The notes beneath the pieces were generated by a model that saw only the letters and a list, made by a program, of their open reading frames with translations, searched no databases and was not told where the DNA came from. From the NCBI GenBank assembly GCA_029204225.1, contig CM055111.1, positions 47,669,224-47,733,223 on the forward strand: 64,000 nt of DNA, given 5' to 3'. Origin of the DNA: Diphasiastrum complanatum (taxonomy: Eukaryota > Streptophyta > Lycopodiopsida > Lycopodiales > Lycopodiaceae). Every line of letters starts with the position of its first letter. The first letter of the stretch is position 1. Shown here piece after piece: positions 34,585 through 45,616 of this stretch. The translations under genes were made by a program, and so were the position numbers.

Positions 34585-34631
<47 letters not shown>
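34585..34631. repeat. (TA)n microsatellite
   Basis: About 23 uninterrupted TA units directly flank the left end of the putative hAT-type element at 34632. Confidence 0.95.
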
Positions 34632-34633
<2 letters not shown>

Positions 34634-36511
34634 AAGATGCTGGGGGAATGCGTTACGCTAGCTGGGCGTTCTGGACAGCGGAACACTGTCTGAAATGCAA
34701 AAAAAGTTGCAACAAAAAACGCAAATTTTTTTGCAGTTGGCCGTGTGACAATAGGAGAGAAAAATTGTTGCGAATTTTTTTATGCACACCCGTTTGCGAC
34801 GATCCAGCATTCTAAGAGCAACTATTCGACGAGGGGGACTTGGCACTGGGCACTGGGCATGGCACCGGGCACGGAAAACGAGCATGGAGCGAGAAAAATC
34901 CGTTTCTAGGTTTTTCTTGCCTACATATTTCAATTAACTAACTGTAGGTGTCAAATTGAAGAAAAGTAAAGTGCCTACCAGAATGCCTACAACGTCAATT
35001 TAGGCCGTTTAGGTGCGTAGAAGAAGTTATGAGAGTGGTGCCCTATTTTGGTACTTTTTTTGGCCCTATTTGTGAATGGGCTATGGGTGTCCGATTGAGG
35101 TGTCATTAGATGCCACACTATGTTTCTAAATGCCTACAGATCACGGTAGCTGGTAGGTCACATCGACACGATGCCGGTTGTTGGCAGGGGCATGTGGGTT
35201 GAGGTTGACCTCATACAGGGGGGTGTGGCTACGTCCCATGGTTCAGGTGCCCGCAGATGGAGATGCTATTCTAGAGTTCACCGGGTCACTCACCAGGGTC
35301 AGGGCCCATTTGTTGCGATTGACGAGGCCAGATGGGCGGGGCATGGGTATATCAGTATGCAGCTCCATTACAAATGATGAGGTAGAGAGGCAACGAGAGA
35401 CATACGGCCATGATGGGTCAGCCAGCCAGCCACTTAGACCAGCACAGAGTTTTTTCCAACGGAGAGGGTAGAGCTCACAGGTCCAGGGTGTAGGGCCTAG
35501 CGATGCCGGGGATACAGGTGCAGGGCCTAGCCGCAGAGGGGATATAGGTGCAGGGCTTAGTCACAGAGCGGCACTAGCACCACCTACCCATGATAATCGC
35601 TCAGTGCCTACAACACGTTTTGGGGCACCTGGGCCATCCGGCAATCCAGCAGAGCCCTCACGACTATCAGCATCCTCAGTTGTTGCTGTCACACCCACAA
35701 AGGCCGGTCCTAGCACGGGTGGGGAGAGAGACACACCACCTGAATGCCATCAGCAGATGCACCTCGGATGCCACATCTCATACCACCACAGGGCATGTTA
35801 AACCCGGACCGCCAACACACGCACAGCAGAGACATGTCAGGCCGAGAGCACAACAGATTACATTGGACAGAGGGTGGCAGAGGCAACAACACGAGGCTAG
35901 CACAAGAGTGGTGGCCCAGTTTTTTTACGAGGTTGCCATTCTAGCCATTGCTGTCACGCATGTCTTCAGAGAGATGATGCGTTAGGCGGCAGCAACAGAT
36001 TCCTTGTGGGCACCTCCTAGGACAGAGGTGATATGCACGTGCCTCCTACGTCAGGAGGAGGAGACCATTACACGGGAACTGAGCCCCATTTGAGCAACCT
36101 GGCAGAGGTAAGTAAATTAATCTTTAAAGTTTTTCATTTCGCAAGTTTCTTTTGCATATGTTACATCTTCCTAGCATGTCGTTACAATCTACACATGCTT
36201 GATATGCAAGTGTGTCTAACCTGTGTCTGATGGAATTTTTTTTGCAATTATAGTTGCTCCATATTGTCCGACTGATGGACTGACATTCATCACAAATCCG
36301 TCATTAACGGCATGGTCTCTTGTCCGCTTGGCACTGTGTTTTCATGGGGGGGTTGATGCCACATGTGGTGGTGCAGCCATCACTGTAGAGCTCTCTACTG
36401 ATACCCATATTGTGTGGTTTTTAAAATTTAAAATAAAAAAAATAAAAAAACGATTCACAGTGAATCGCTGATTTTCTGGATCGCGATTCCAGATTTTTTA
36501 GTGCAACTATG
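34632..36511. mobile_element. putative non-autonomous hAT-type element
   Basis: The left edge CAAAGATGC and right edge GCAACTATG (reverse complement CATAGTTGC) resemble the CATAGTGGC terminus of the 4-kb hAT element nearby, and both abut TA-rich sequence. The inside (about 1.9 kb) has no transposase. It includes a GC-richer part at 35170-36050 with open frames of low complexity that I cannot assign, and AT-rich flanks. The evidence is terminal similarity only. Confidence 0.4.
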
Positions 36512-36820
36512 ATATATCTATATATATTATATATGTATAGATCTAAGGAAGCAGACCCCAGGCACGAACGTTCGTCCGCGTCTGGATGCAGACGCGCCAG
36601 AGGCGCGTCCGGGGGTGGATGCGTCCACCCTAGACGCACCCTTTTTTTTTTTTTCAAATTTTTTTACGTTTAAAAAAATTAAAAAAAAATAGGACGTGTC
36701 TGGGTCCGGGTTGGGGGGCCGGACGCGTCTGGGTCCGGACGCCGGACACGGAAGCAGAATGCCTGCATCTGGCCCGGACCCTCATGTCTGGTCACTATAT
36801 ATATATATATATATATATAT

Positions 36821-36925
36821 CATAGTGGCACGTGGTACCGCCATTATGGTACCGCGGTACCATAATGGTGGTACCGCGGTTATGGTGCCGCCCTCAGACC
36901 AGCGGTACCAGGGCGGCACCACAAA
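36821..36925. repeat. left subterminal region of the hAT element
   Basis: CATAGTGGCACGTGGTACCG is followed by a palindromic cluster (CATTATGGTACCGCGGTACC and its reverse) and further GGTACC copies to 36910. The likely role is transposase binding, inferred from hAT elements in general. Confidence 0.7.
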
Positions 36926-37021
36926 AATAATATTTTTTATTATTTAAAAAAAAAAAAACCCTTTTAACAGGTTAAAACTAGGTAAAAACTAAGATGTTAC
37001 TGTACAGGGGGACTGTACTGG

Positions 37022-37272
37022 GGGCACTGTGGGAGAGTGGACCCAATCGGAGTGCGGCATGTGGGGGAGCAATACATGGGGCAGGTACAGTAGCACATGG
37101 GCACTGTGGAGGAGCAGACCATGGACCCAATCGGAGTGCAGCATGTGGGGGAGCAATACATCCGGACAGGTACACCGTCACATGGGCACTGTGGAGGAGC
37201 AGACCGTGGACCCAATCGCAGTGCAGCATGTGGGGGATCAGCACATGGGGCAGGTACAGTAGCACATGGGAT
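37022..37272 (+). repeat. three tandem ~80-bp repeats in the hAT element
   Basis: Units starting GGGCACTGTGG at 37022, 37099 and 37184 contain GGACCCAATCGGAGTGC, GCATGTGGGGGAGCA and GGTACAGTAGCACATG. They are followed at 37320-37510 by degenerate GAGAGGCTGTGAGAG repeats. Confidence 0.9.
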
Positions 37273-37538
37273 CATCAACAAAAGCAAATTGGGAAACAGG
37301 CTGTGGGGTTAAATAGGCACTCACGAGACAGTGAGAGAGCCAGTGAGAGGGGGTGAGAGGCATTGTGAGAAGCTGTGAGGGAGAGCCAGTGGGAGGCTGT
37401 GAGAGAGAGGCATTGTGAGAGGCTGTGTGACAGACCGAGTGAGAGGCTGTGAGAGGGGGGCTGTGAGAGAGCCAGTGAGAGCCATTGAGAGGCTGTGAGA
37501 GGCTGTGAGGGTCATTTCGAGCAACAGGGTGTCGTGAG

Positions 37539-37883
37539 ATGGCGGAGGGCGAAGCCAGGAGGAAGCTCGAGGAAGATGTCCGAAGGCACAACGAAGGGCA
37601 TCGGAAGCAAGAAGCAGACATTGCAGAGATGCTGCGAGAGACTCGGCAGAGACACCCAAAGCTGTAGATCCCCGCCCCCGCTGTGGCCCCCGCCCCCGCT
37701 GTCGAGCTGGATTTGGATGAGCAGATCGGAATGAACTTCACACGACGACAACTCATCATGGTCAAGGAAAGGGCTGCCCGCCGTCGGGCTGACCAGGAGG
37801 CAACTCGGGCTAACCGGGAGGCAGAGCGAGAGCGACAGAACAATGCACCTGACGAGGGCGAGGAGTCTGTGGAGGATCCGTAG
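37539..37883 (+). pseudogene. small charged ORF in the hAT element
   Basis: One frame of 115 codons starts at ATG 37539 (MAEGEARRKLEEDVRRHNEG) and ends at 37881-37883, broken once by a TAG at 37665. It is almost wholly Arg/Glu/Ala-rich and predicted helical or coiled coil, for example KERAARRRADQEATRANREA. An APAPAVAPAPAV linker lies in the middle. No family is recognised. It converges on the transposase and its codons are far more GC-rich than the intron around it. It could be a second element protein or the start of a spliced gene. Confidence 0.5.
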
Positions 37884-38107
37884 AAATGTTTAGCATAGAT
37901 GGGGTCTAGCCGTATGTGGCTGACTGTTGTTATTTAATGTTCATCAGTAGATGAGGCATTATTTAGTGTCTGGCATGGTGTAAAGAACAGCCCCAGCCGT
38001 ATGCGGCGGGAATACGTATTGTAGTTTTGATACATCTGTTGAATTAATGTACGGTGTGTTTTTTGTGCAATGCGTGCCTTGTGTATTGCGATTATGAAAT
38101 GCCATCA

Positions 38108-40476
38108 GGGGGGTTGTATTTCTGTGTTTACTTGAGAAAGGACACGCAGTGCAAGACGCTGTATAGATGGGTATGTGCTACCGAACATGGTCCACCAGGT
38201 AATGGGTAGCTGCCTCCTCTCTGGATCCTGAGCAGCCAGGTGGCCGAATGCGCCCATGCCGAAACGAAATGCAGCGAGCTCCTCCATGAGCCTGATAGGA
38301 TCCAAACCTGTGTGGCCCCACCCTGTGAATGTACTGAAGCCAATCGGCCTCGAGCTCCCTGTCTGCGATCTGTGTCGGAGAGAGGAAGAGGGGATGCAGC
38401 ATGTGTGCAACGCTGTGGATACTCCTGTGGAAGTAGTTCCACCGCATCTCCCAGATGAACTTCAGCTCTGTCATCCTGTAGGAGAGAGGCATGTGGTTTA
38501 GGGCATTACGAAAAAACGTAACATCGACAGAAAAACAAACTAGCTAACACTGAAAAGATAAAGAACAATTACAACATTGTACCGCTTACCTCTCTGGCTG
38601 CAAGATGGGCAGCTGCAGGAACTGTCCAATCCGGTCCATGAGCTCATATACTAGTCCAAGTGTCGACCCCTCGCTGTCAGCCATGCGGAGCACAATGTAA
38701 AGTGGTCGAAGCAGTCTTGACAATGTCTGTGCATCCCTCCAAAACTGGTCTCCCCTCACCGTGGAAGAAAAGTGCTCCCCATCCTCAATGCGCGGAAATG
38801 TACTGGCACACCAAAGATCACTGGCAACCATCTGTAGAAGCTGCGCCCTGCACCTGATCAGACGGTCGATGACCACCAAGTCGAATGCAAAGCGTGTGGG
38901 GGCTGGCTTACGGAGGTCTAGATGGCTGAACACCCGGAACATGGCAAGAACACGCCTCTTCCTTGTGACAAAAGTCACCAGGAAGAGGGCCTCACGGACG
39001 ATGGCTCTAACCCAGGGAAGTGCACCTATTTCTCCCATCAGAAGGTCTATGCCGTGCGCGGCACAGGGGGTATGAACAATGTGAGGGAACTCGGCCTCTA
39101 GCAGTACACCCATCTGAATGCAGTTCGTGGCATTGTCGGTCACCACTGTGACGACATGCTGTGGGCCTATGGACAGGATGGAAGACCTGATGACATCAAA
39201 CATGAACTCTGCAGATATGACTCTCCCCCCCCTGCTGCAATCCACTGCCCTCAAAAACTGTGTGCCCATGCAGCTGGAGACCAGTATGTTGAGGATCGGC
39301 CTCCTCGACATCAGTCCAGCCATCGGACATGATGCTGCAACCGTAAGTGGCCCAGTGGCGACGTAGAGGCTCCATCTCTCTAGACAGTGATTTGACCCTA
39401 TCCCTCAGCATGTGTGTGCGGACAACCTCTGAACTAGGGACTCTCCAGCTAGGGCTGACAGACTGTGCAAGGCGGAAGGCCCTTCTGAAGGGCTCGGAGT
39501 TGGTGATGGCAAATGGAAGGTTCAGCTCATAAATCAGGCTGGCCACGGCCTGTGTGGCCTCTCTATCCATGTGCGGCTGATGCGCGCCGCGAATGCTCTG
39601 CTGCCTAAGAACTCTCCCAGTTGGGCGACGGGTAGCGGACCTCCAGCACGGTGCACCAAACGTGACGGGAATGGATGATGACGCGACAGCCTGGGCACTA
39701 GTGGATGCATCAGCTGTAGACGTGGAATGGGGAGAGTGGGATGCACTGGCCGGGATGGGTGCAGCAGCGTAAGTGGGGTACACTGGTGGAGGGTGGACAT
39801 CTGGCATGGGATACGAAAACTGCTGGGTAGGGTGGTCATCCGGATGTGAAGGGAGGGAGGAAGGGATCTCCTCAACATCCTGGAAGGCCTCGTCACTGGC
39901 ATCCGGGGCCTGCTCCTGCTCGGGAGGCGGAGAGTCCATGAGAAAGTCGTAAACTGGGGGAGTGCGAGCAACAGTAGGTGGTGGTGGAACCACAGTGGCA
40001 ACTGGCGGACGCGGTGGGACAGGATCCACCGGAATGGGTGCAGATGGGGGTGCGTGAGGCGGAACTGTCTGAGAGGGACGAGGGGCAAAGGGACTGGACG
40101 AGGATGCACTCCCCCTCCTCGTGCGTGCCAGCCAAGCAGGCAGCAACTCGGGGTCAACCACATAAGGAGCGGTGCAAAACCGAAGAACACCCTCCGAAAT
40201 GGTGTTCTCCCCCGCCACAAGACGTGGCCTGTAGGTATCCAAAAGTCGCTGCCTGACGGGAACGGACATACTGGCACAGGGGGCAGCATTCAGTGTGCCA
40301 CCATCTCTCGCACGTGCGCCGAGTAGGTGACCTTTAAGGCGAGTGAGGGTGGCAACGAACTCTGTCAGGCAATATCGACAGCGCACTATCCTTCCACCGG
40401 ACTTGTTAGACTTGCCGGGAACCCGCCTGACAATGTCCACCTCGTCCCACAGATCGGCAAGGTTGGAATGCACCAT
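38108..40476 (-). pseudogene. hAT transposase (BED finger), frameshifted
   Basis: The start chosen is MVHSNLADLW at 40476, just after a strong acceptor (CTTTCTACAG), which implies a 5' UTR intron. An N-terminal BED-type zinc finger (CRYCLTEF...RLKGHLLG) is followed by a Pro/Ser-rich linker. Then comes the DUF659/hAT core: CSIMSDGWTD, a frameshift near 39297, ILNILVSSCMGTQFLRAVDC, VVTDNATNCIQMG and HTPCAAHGIDLLMGEIG. A GT donor follows QPER at 38586 and an acceptor CTCCTACAG precedes 38475. The last exon starts MTELKFIWEMRW, has a frameshift near 38320, and gives the dimerisation motif WWTMFGSTYPSIQRLALRVL. The usual final SxxxCERNWS segment is not found, so the C-terminus is missing or in an unseen exon. 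Confidence 0.87.
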
Positions 40477-40737
40477 CTCTGTAGAAAGGAGGGGAAAGAA
40501 GGCAGAGATCACTGTGGGTGCGATAGGAGTCGGAAGGCTTGAAAAAACCACAATAAAGGCCGAAATAGCAATAGGAGGGGAGGACGTGATCAGTGCAATG
40601 CGAAGACAGCCGGGAGGGCGCGGACAGTAGGGCGACGGGCAGGGAGAGAGATGAAGCGAGGGGGGGGGATTAGGTTAAAAAAAAATACAGTAATATATTA
40701 AATATTAAAAAATATTATATACTAAAATATATTAAAT

Positions 40738-40825
40738 ATTGTGGTACCGCGGATCAGTATGGATCCGCGGTACCACACTGGATCCGCGGTACCGTGATCC
40801 GCGGATCCTGGTACCGCTGGATCTA

Positions 40826-40827
<2 letters not shown>
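40738..40827. repeat. right subterminal region of the hAT element
   Basis: Repeated GGATCCGCGGTACC and GATCCGCGGATCC words lie in both orientations, ending GGTACCGCTGGATCTATG. It shares the GGTACC core with the left end. Confidence 0.7.
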
Positions 40828-40857
<30 letters not shown>

Positions 40858-40861
<4 letters not shown>

Positions 40862-42835
40862 TAATTTTTTTTTTTAAGCTCGTTCTGGAACGACGTTCTA
40901 GAACATGTCCTAGAATGGGCATCTATGTTTTGCATACATTTGATAAGCGCAACTTGATTTCTTGCAGTTCTTTTAGTGGACTATGAGTGACTATGATCAT
41001 AATTTCATATTCCAACACCATTTGCTCTCAATTATGGACATACAATTAGGACATGAATATGTATGGACATTAGGGGTTTCTATTCATTTCACTTTTCAAC
41101 ATGATTAAGTGATTGGGCCACGAGTTGGTAAGGCACAAAGCCGAATCTTCTAGCAATACTGTATTAGCCTAGTAAATATCCACTTCGGCTATTTTGCTTG
41201 TTACTGACAACTACCAAAAGCTTTGAATCTGCTAACAAAAACATATTACATTAGTTTACCCTAAACCCTAAACCCTAAACCAAAACAATTACATTAGTAG
41301 CTTACAGCTCAATTTTGAAGCTTCTTTGTGCGCAATCACTTTGAAGCGAGTGTAATCTTATCTATTAAACAAACAAAGATCAAACAAAATAAACCATGCG
41401 ATATCACTAATCATTGGGTTTGGTTAAAAAGCATGCCACCATGGAGCTATTCAACTAATTCAAGTATAGAATTCCATTATAGTTCAACACTTTTGGAAGT
41501 GAATGCTCAGCTTCAACAGATGGTGGTAAATGAGGAGTGGGAAAATAAAGCGACATGTTTCAGCACACCAAAAGTGCACTGCCAAAGTTTTGCTTGATGT
41601 GGAAATTTTTGGAAGAGGTGCAACTTCAATGCTTACGTTCTTCAACTAATCATGTCAATACTTAGATTGTCTGCGGTGAACATGAGCCTACATTGATAAG
41701 GTTTATGAAGGGATGTAAAGCATGATAGAGAACATTAAAATTCTGGTGAAAGAAGAGGCAAGAGCTAGAGGAATTGACCATCTGATATTGGAATGGCTTC
41801 CATATTCCACTTCATGCTACAGCTACATGGGTGACTCCGAACTCAAAGGCAAGAATCAAGAGCTCGATAGCATGCAAGCAATGGTTGGCATCCTAATGGA
41901 TACATTCAAAAAGGTTAATGGCCAATAAGAACATTGTTACCCGAGAGAAGAATAAACGGTCGTCCTAGCCACAAAACAATGGAAAAGATTACCTTGAGAA
42001 AAAGGCGTTAGGCATTAAAGGTGAAGATGGTTCAAACATCAATGGCAGCCATGGTTATCAACAAATGTTTTGAAGTTTCAAAAGCTTGAGTTTGCAAACA
42101 CATTTGTAAGTTTGCATGAAAGCCAAAATGTTTGCAAACTTTTGCTATAAAAATACCCCAATCTTATCTTGGGTTACGATGGAAATTATCAGGGTAGTAT
42201 CAGGACCACAATAGCTTCAAAATATGCATCAAAAGTTTTAGAATGCTTGAAGCATCATACTGCACAACTAGAAGTAAAACATTGTAACAACCAGACAATA
42301 TGCAAAATTCAGGAGAGAATAGCATGAAAAGAGGTCCATAGTTTGCAACTTGTTTGCACATTTGCAGCTCGATGCAAATGCACTTCTAGTAAATATGGTG
42401 GCAGCAATGGTTAACGTAGTTCTTCAGCATGCACCTCATCTACAAGAAAGGTGCCTAGCAGGTCATGAATTCTCTCCAAATGCTAAACATTACAGCCCTT
42501 TTCCCTCAACAAAGTTCATAATCAAAATGGATTAGGTCACTACTACTCCTATGTGACTGTTCACATGGGTTAAATCTTAGCAAAATAGGTCCATTGATGC
42601 CCAGTGCTGTGAATTAGAGAATGATTAGTTTTTAGGACTCTCAAAGCTCAAATTCAAAATTTGAATTTGTGAGGGCTTCATCTTTTGCATATAATTTACT
42701 TAAAATTGAATTTATAACAAAATGCATCAAACATCGATAGAAAAATCTCAGATCATTTTCAGGTTCAAAATTTTTATTTCTTTTGGGGGTTGCGGGGGGC
42801 TGCGTCAGTTCATGGAGTGGAGGGTGGTGAGGATG
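40858..42835. other. intronic DNA with a telomere-like motif
   Basis: AT-rich and without a supported gene. Open frames at 41328-41597 and 41722-41928 have no recognised domain. The sequence near 40880-40915 (GTTCTGGAACGACGTTC) is similar to 61125-61170. Confidence 0.35.
41258..41281 (+). repeat. interstitial telomere repeat (CCCTAAA)3
   Basis: Three perfect tandem copies of the plant telomere heptamer CCCTAAA lie inside intron 2. Confidence 0.95.
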
Positions 42836-43250
42836 TGTTACAACTTTTACTCCCTATCCCGGCCATTTACAGTTTCCATAAACTGATGTACATTTTGTTT
42901 TTTGTGATTATTGTAATCACTAAAATGGTTAATTCAATGGCCTGAGTCCTGACCTTTCTAAATTGCTAATAAACCGTAATTAGAGCTAGTAGACGTCAAA
43001 GTCACATGCTAAGCTTTGGTTTAGGGTATTGGGTCATAAATTAGGAAAAGCTGGATTGACCTCCTAAAAAGTAAGAGAGGGTTGACTGGGTAACAGGACA
43101 CGTCATATGCTCATTAGGACACTTGGTCCAGCGTATGAGTGACACAACCTACTCACTTGCCTATGGGTCAGGGTACTGTTGCCAAGTTGCAAGTGTCGAT
43201 TGTGCATGGAGTTTGATATGTGACAACGTTAGAATGTTTCAAAGTTAAAG
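42836..43250 (-). repeat. partial LTR related to the Gypsy LTR
   Basis: It starts TGTTACAACTTTTACT like the LTR at 44928 and shares GTAATTAGAGCTA, GCTAAGCTTTGGTTTAGGGTA, CTCCTAAAAAGTAAGAG and the block around CACTTGGTCCAG. It carries about 120 bp not present in the other copy (42852-42970) and lacks the distal part. It is likely a solo or truncated LTR of the same family. Confidence 0.75.
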
Positions 43251-43362
43251 GGTGCTTGAGGATTGTCTATAAGTGATGAAGTAATTTCTCGAAAGAGAAA
43301 AATGCAATTTGCTGTCCGAACTTCATGTCGCCAAATAGACTTCACACCGAAGTAGTCGAAAT
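43251..43362. other. spacer without features
   Basis: Short AT-rich stretch between the partial LTR and the minus-strand ORF region. Confidence 0.3.
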
Positions 43363-44106
43363 CTCATCCCCAATCATGTCCAACATATAAAAGGAAAAGA
43401 ATGCGTAAGAATGAAGCATCAAGTCGAAGGGTGAGGATTTGCATGCTCCATCCAAAGTAGGGAACCAACAAAAACTCGGCAATAAGTCGAAACATGGACT
43501 TGTAATCCATCATAGGCTCCCACATTATTCGAAAATACTTCTTATCATAAGGACAATAAAAAATAGTACCAAACTCTTTTGGCATCACATCCTCCCGAAC
43601 CTTACCATCAATGACTTGCTGACATAGAATCGGCGATGTACCAACATCATGATGAAGAGTAAGTGTAGAACCAAAAAAATCAGCAAGAGGACTGATTTTA
43701 AAGAGGCATGTGCCTTCCTTTCGTAGTAAGATATTTCTTTACTGTCTTGCAAAGTCTCCAATAGCCGACAAGGAACTGTTATGGGCTGTTCAACACTTTG
43801 CTGCCCAAAGTGTTCCCAACATGGACCATGTTGTCCATAATCTTCCGCAGGCTGTTCCTGAAGCATAATGGACTGCTCACGATGTAAAATAGGCTGTAAA
43901 TGACCAAGACAAGATAACTGAACCTGCTGTTCAACGTCTTCATGATAAAAATTTGGCAAACTATCAAGAGATGCATCAACGATGGTGTCATCAAAGCTGT
44001 CCCTCGAAGAGGTATGGGATGACAGAGAAAATTCTTCAAGTAATAAAAAATTCTCTCCAAACAAATGCTCACTCTTAACACTTTGAAGAAAAGTACTAAT
44101 TGACAC
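43363..44106 (-). pseudogene. unassigned ORFs next to an LTR
   Basis: Minus-strand open frames of 173 and 74 codons (44106-43585 and 43588-43364) start two bases after the inner end of the LTR at 44108-44526. The larger is rich in Ser, Gln and Leu (for example DSFDDTIVDASLDSLPNFYH) and ends in a hydrophobic stretch. No retroelement or host domain is recognised. They may be decayed gag or leader of that LTR element. Confidence 0.35.
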
Positions 44107-44107
44107 A

Positions 44108-44526
44108 TGTTGACTCCCTCCTTGATTAGCTCGTGGACAACCAAGAATAGTCAGTATTGCTTACAAAAGTGTCTCATACAAATGGGATGCACACATATAT
44201 ATAGTCCAAGATGACTATCTAACTTCATGACTATTGGCTATCCAACTACTTGACTATTGGCTATCCAACTACTTGACTATTGACTATCCAACTTTCTATA
44301 AGTTACATAGAAAAAGAAGGTACCTCCAATATGTCAAGTTGGGGTACTTAATGTCACAATTAGGCCTAGTGGACCCATGAGTCCCTACCAAGTTAATTTC
44401 ATACTAACTTAGCTAACTCTAAGCTTAGTAGGCCCAATATAATAAATGACCATGGTTACACAACTCTCGACCTTTTGGGTCAAAGTAACCTATGGTAATG
44501 TAAGCAAATCCATTTACATTCCAACA
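44108..44526 (-). repeat. putative 419-bp LTR, minus strand
   Basis: On the minus strand it begins TGTTGGAATGTAAATGG and ends GGGAGTCAACA, with inverted TGTTG/CAACA ends. A clear TATATATATG promoter word lies about 90 bp before the end. It includes a 24-bp tandem repeat (GACTATTGGCTATCCAACTA) at 44228-44295. No second copy is in the window. Confidence 0.55.
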
Positions 44527-44927
44527 AGTGAGCCTAGAGAGAGGCATTTCTCATCACTTTCTATGCAACACAGTTTGGGAGGAGACAAGGAAGCCGGTTC
44601 CATAGGGTTTCATGCTTGATCATGCTATGCACATGATGAAAATTGAATAAAGTTTGAGATTGGAGATCAATCTGTGTACGGTATACTATTTTTTGTAAGT
44701 TGAGTTCAGAGAGAGTCTGACATTTGGTAAGACCGTTTATGGGCAAGTTTGTGGGTAACTTTGTTACTTGTTTACAATTGTAGTGATGTTGAGCCTTTAA
44801 ATCACAAATCTGATCCGTAATGCTAGGTCACTTGGCATGGCAGGCATCTTTCTGATGCTACCTAGGAGACTGTGCACAATACCCTAACTTTACCTTTACA
44901 AACGACGTTACTTGAGGGGGGAAGGGA

Positions 44928-45421
44928 TGTTACAACTTTTACTAAACTGTAATTAGAGCTACTAGACCTTAAAGTTGCCTGCTAAGCTTTGGTTTAGGGT
45001 ACTGGGCAGAATTTAGGAGTAGTTGGATTGATCTCCTAAAAAGTAAGAGGGTTGACTTATCAATAGGGCACGGATCATATGCTCACTAGAACACTTGGTC
45101 CAGTGTATGAGTGACACAAGTCAGGTTTGACAGGCCAACCATGACACATGTCATATGCTCACTGGGACACTTGGTCCAATGTATGAGTGACACATGTCAG
45201 CCTACTCACTTGCCTATGTGTCAGGGTACTGCCAAGTGGCAAGTGTCGACTGTGCATGAAGTTTGCCATGTGTTGACGTTTAGGATGTGTGCGGTCCTGC
45301 CGACGACATGTGACCACCTAGGATGGTGATGCGTGGCACCCCAACATGTCGATAACGCCAGACCTGCGTCATGCCCCTTGCGAGGCCGTCACTGAAGGGC
45401 GTACTGTTAAGGTACATGACA
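44928..45421 (-). repeat. 3' LTR of the Gypsy element (494 bp)
   Basis: On the minus strand it starts TGTCATGTACC right after the polypurine tract TATGGGGGGGGGGA and ends GTAAAAGTTGTAACA. It contains an internal duplication around CACTTGGTCCA (45083 and 45162). It is related to 42836-43250. Confidence 0.82.
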
Positions 45422-45439
45422 TCCCCCCCCCCATAAAAA

Positions 45440-45616
45440 CTTCCTTCTATGGGAAAAAACCAGGGAATCTAATCTAAGTCTAAAATCATCCTCCTTCTCC
45501 CAGGTGTCCTCATCATTTGACTTACCTTTCCAACGAATCAGATGTTTAGAAATCAAACGATTTCTTAGCTGATGTTGTCGAGTATCCATGATCCTCTCCG
45601 GTTCATGGGGGTACAA
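45440..45616 (-). pseudogene. chromodomain of the Gypsy element
   Basis: The minus-strand translation EPERIMDTRQHQLRNRLISK continues with HLIRWKGKSNDEDTWEKEDD, a chromovirus C-terminal chromodomain that guides integration to marked chromatin. It is out of frame with the integrase ORF, which ends about ten bases before, so a frameshift separates them. Confidence 0.87.

Larger units (their letters stand above)
36821..40827 (-). mobile_element. hAT DNA transposon, 4.0 kb, in a (TA)n repeat
   Basis: Starts CATAG after TATATATAT (36791-36820) and ends CTATG before ATATATATAT (40828-40857), giving short terminal inverted repeats and a possible 8-bp ATATATAT target duplication that cannot be told apart from the repeat. 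Both ends carry several copies of GGTACCGCGG/GGATCCGCGG within about 90 bp, typical of subterminal transposase-binding repeats. Inside are a frameshifted BED-finger hAT transposase on the minus strand and a small charged ORF on the plus strand, converging. Confidence 0.85.

Noticed and set aside
34375..34815. Open frames containing Ile-Tyr repeats
   Set aside because: Translation of the (TA)n microsatellite and neighbouring G-runs.
34634..34815. Possible MITE with ATGCTGG/CCAGCAT ends
   Set aside because: Only seven matching bases and no clear target duplication; could be chance.
35171..35985. Open frames of 65-131 codons on the + strand
   Set aside because: Overlapping, low-complexity, no domain recognised; kept only as contents of the putative non-autonomous element.
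37238..37843. 201-codon minus-strand ORF rich in Ser, His and Leu
   Set aside because: It is antisense to the charged ORF and to the GAGAGGCTGTGAG repeats; repeat translation explains it.
39534..40289. 251-codon minus-strand ORF
   Set aside because: Alternative frame of the Pro-rich linker of the hAT transposase.
41328..41928. Open frames of 89 and 68 codons
   Set aside because: No domain, no neighbouring exons and no repeat relation; too little to call a gene.
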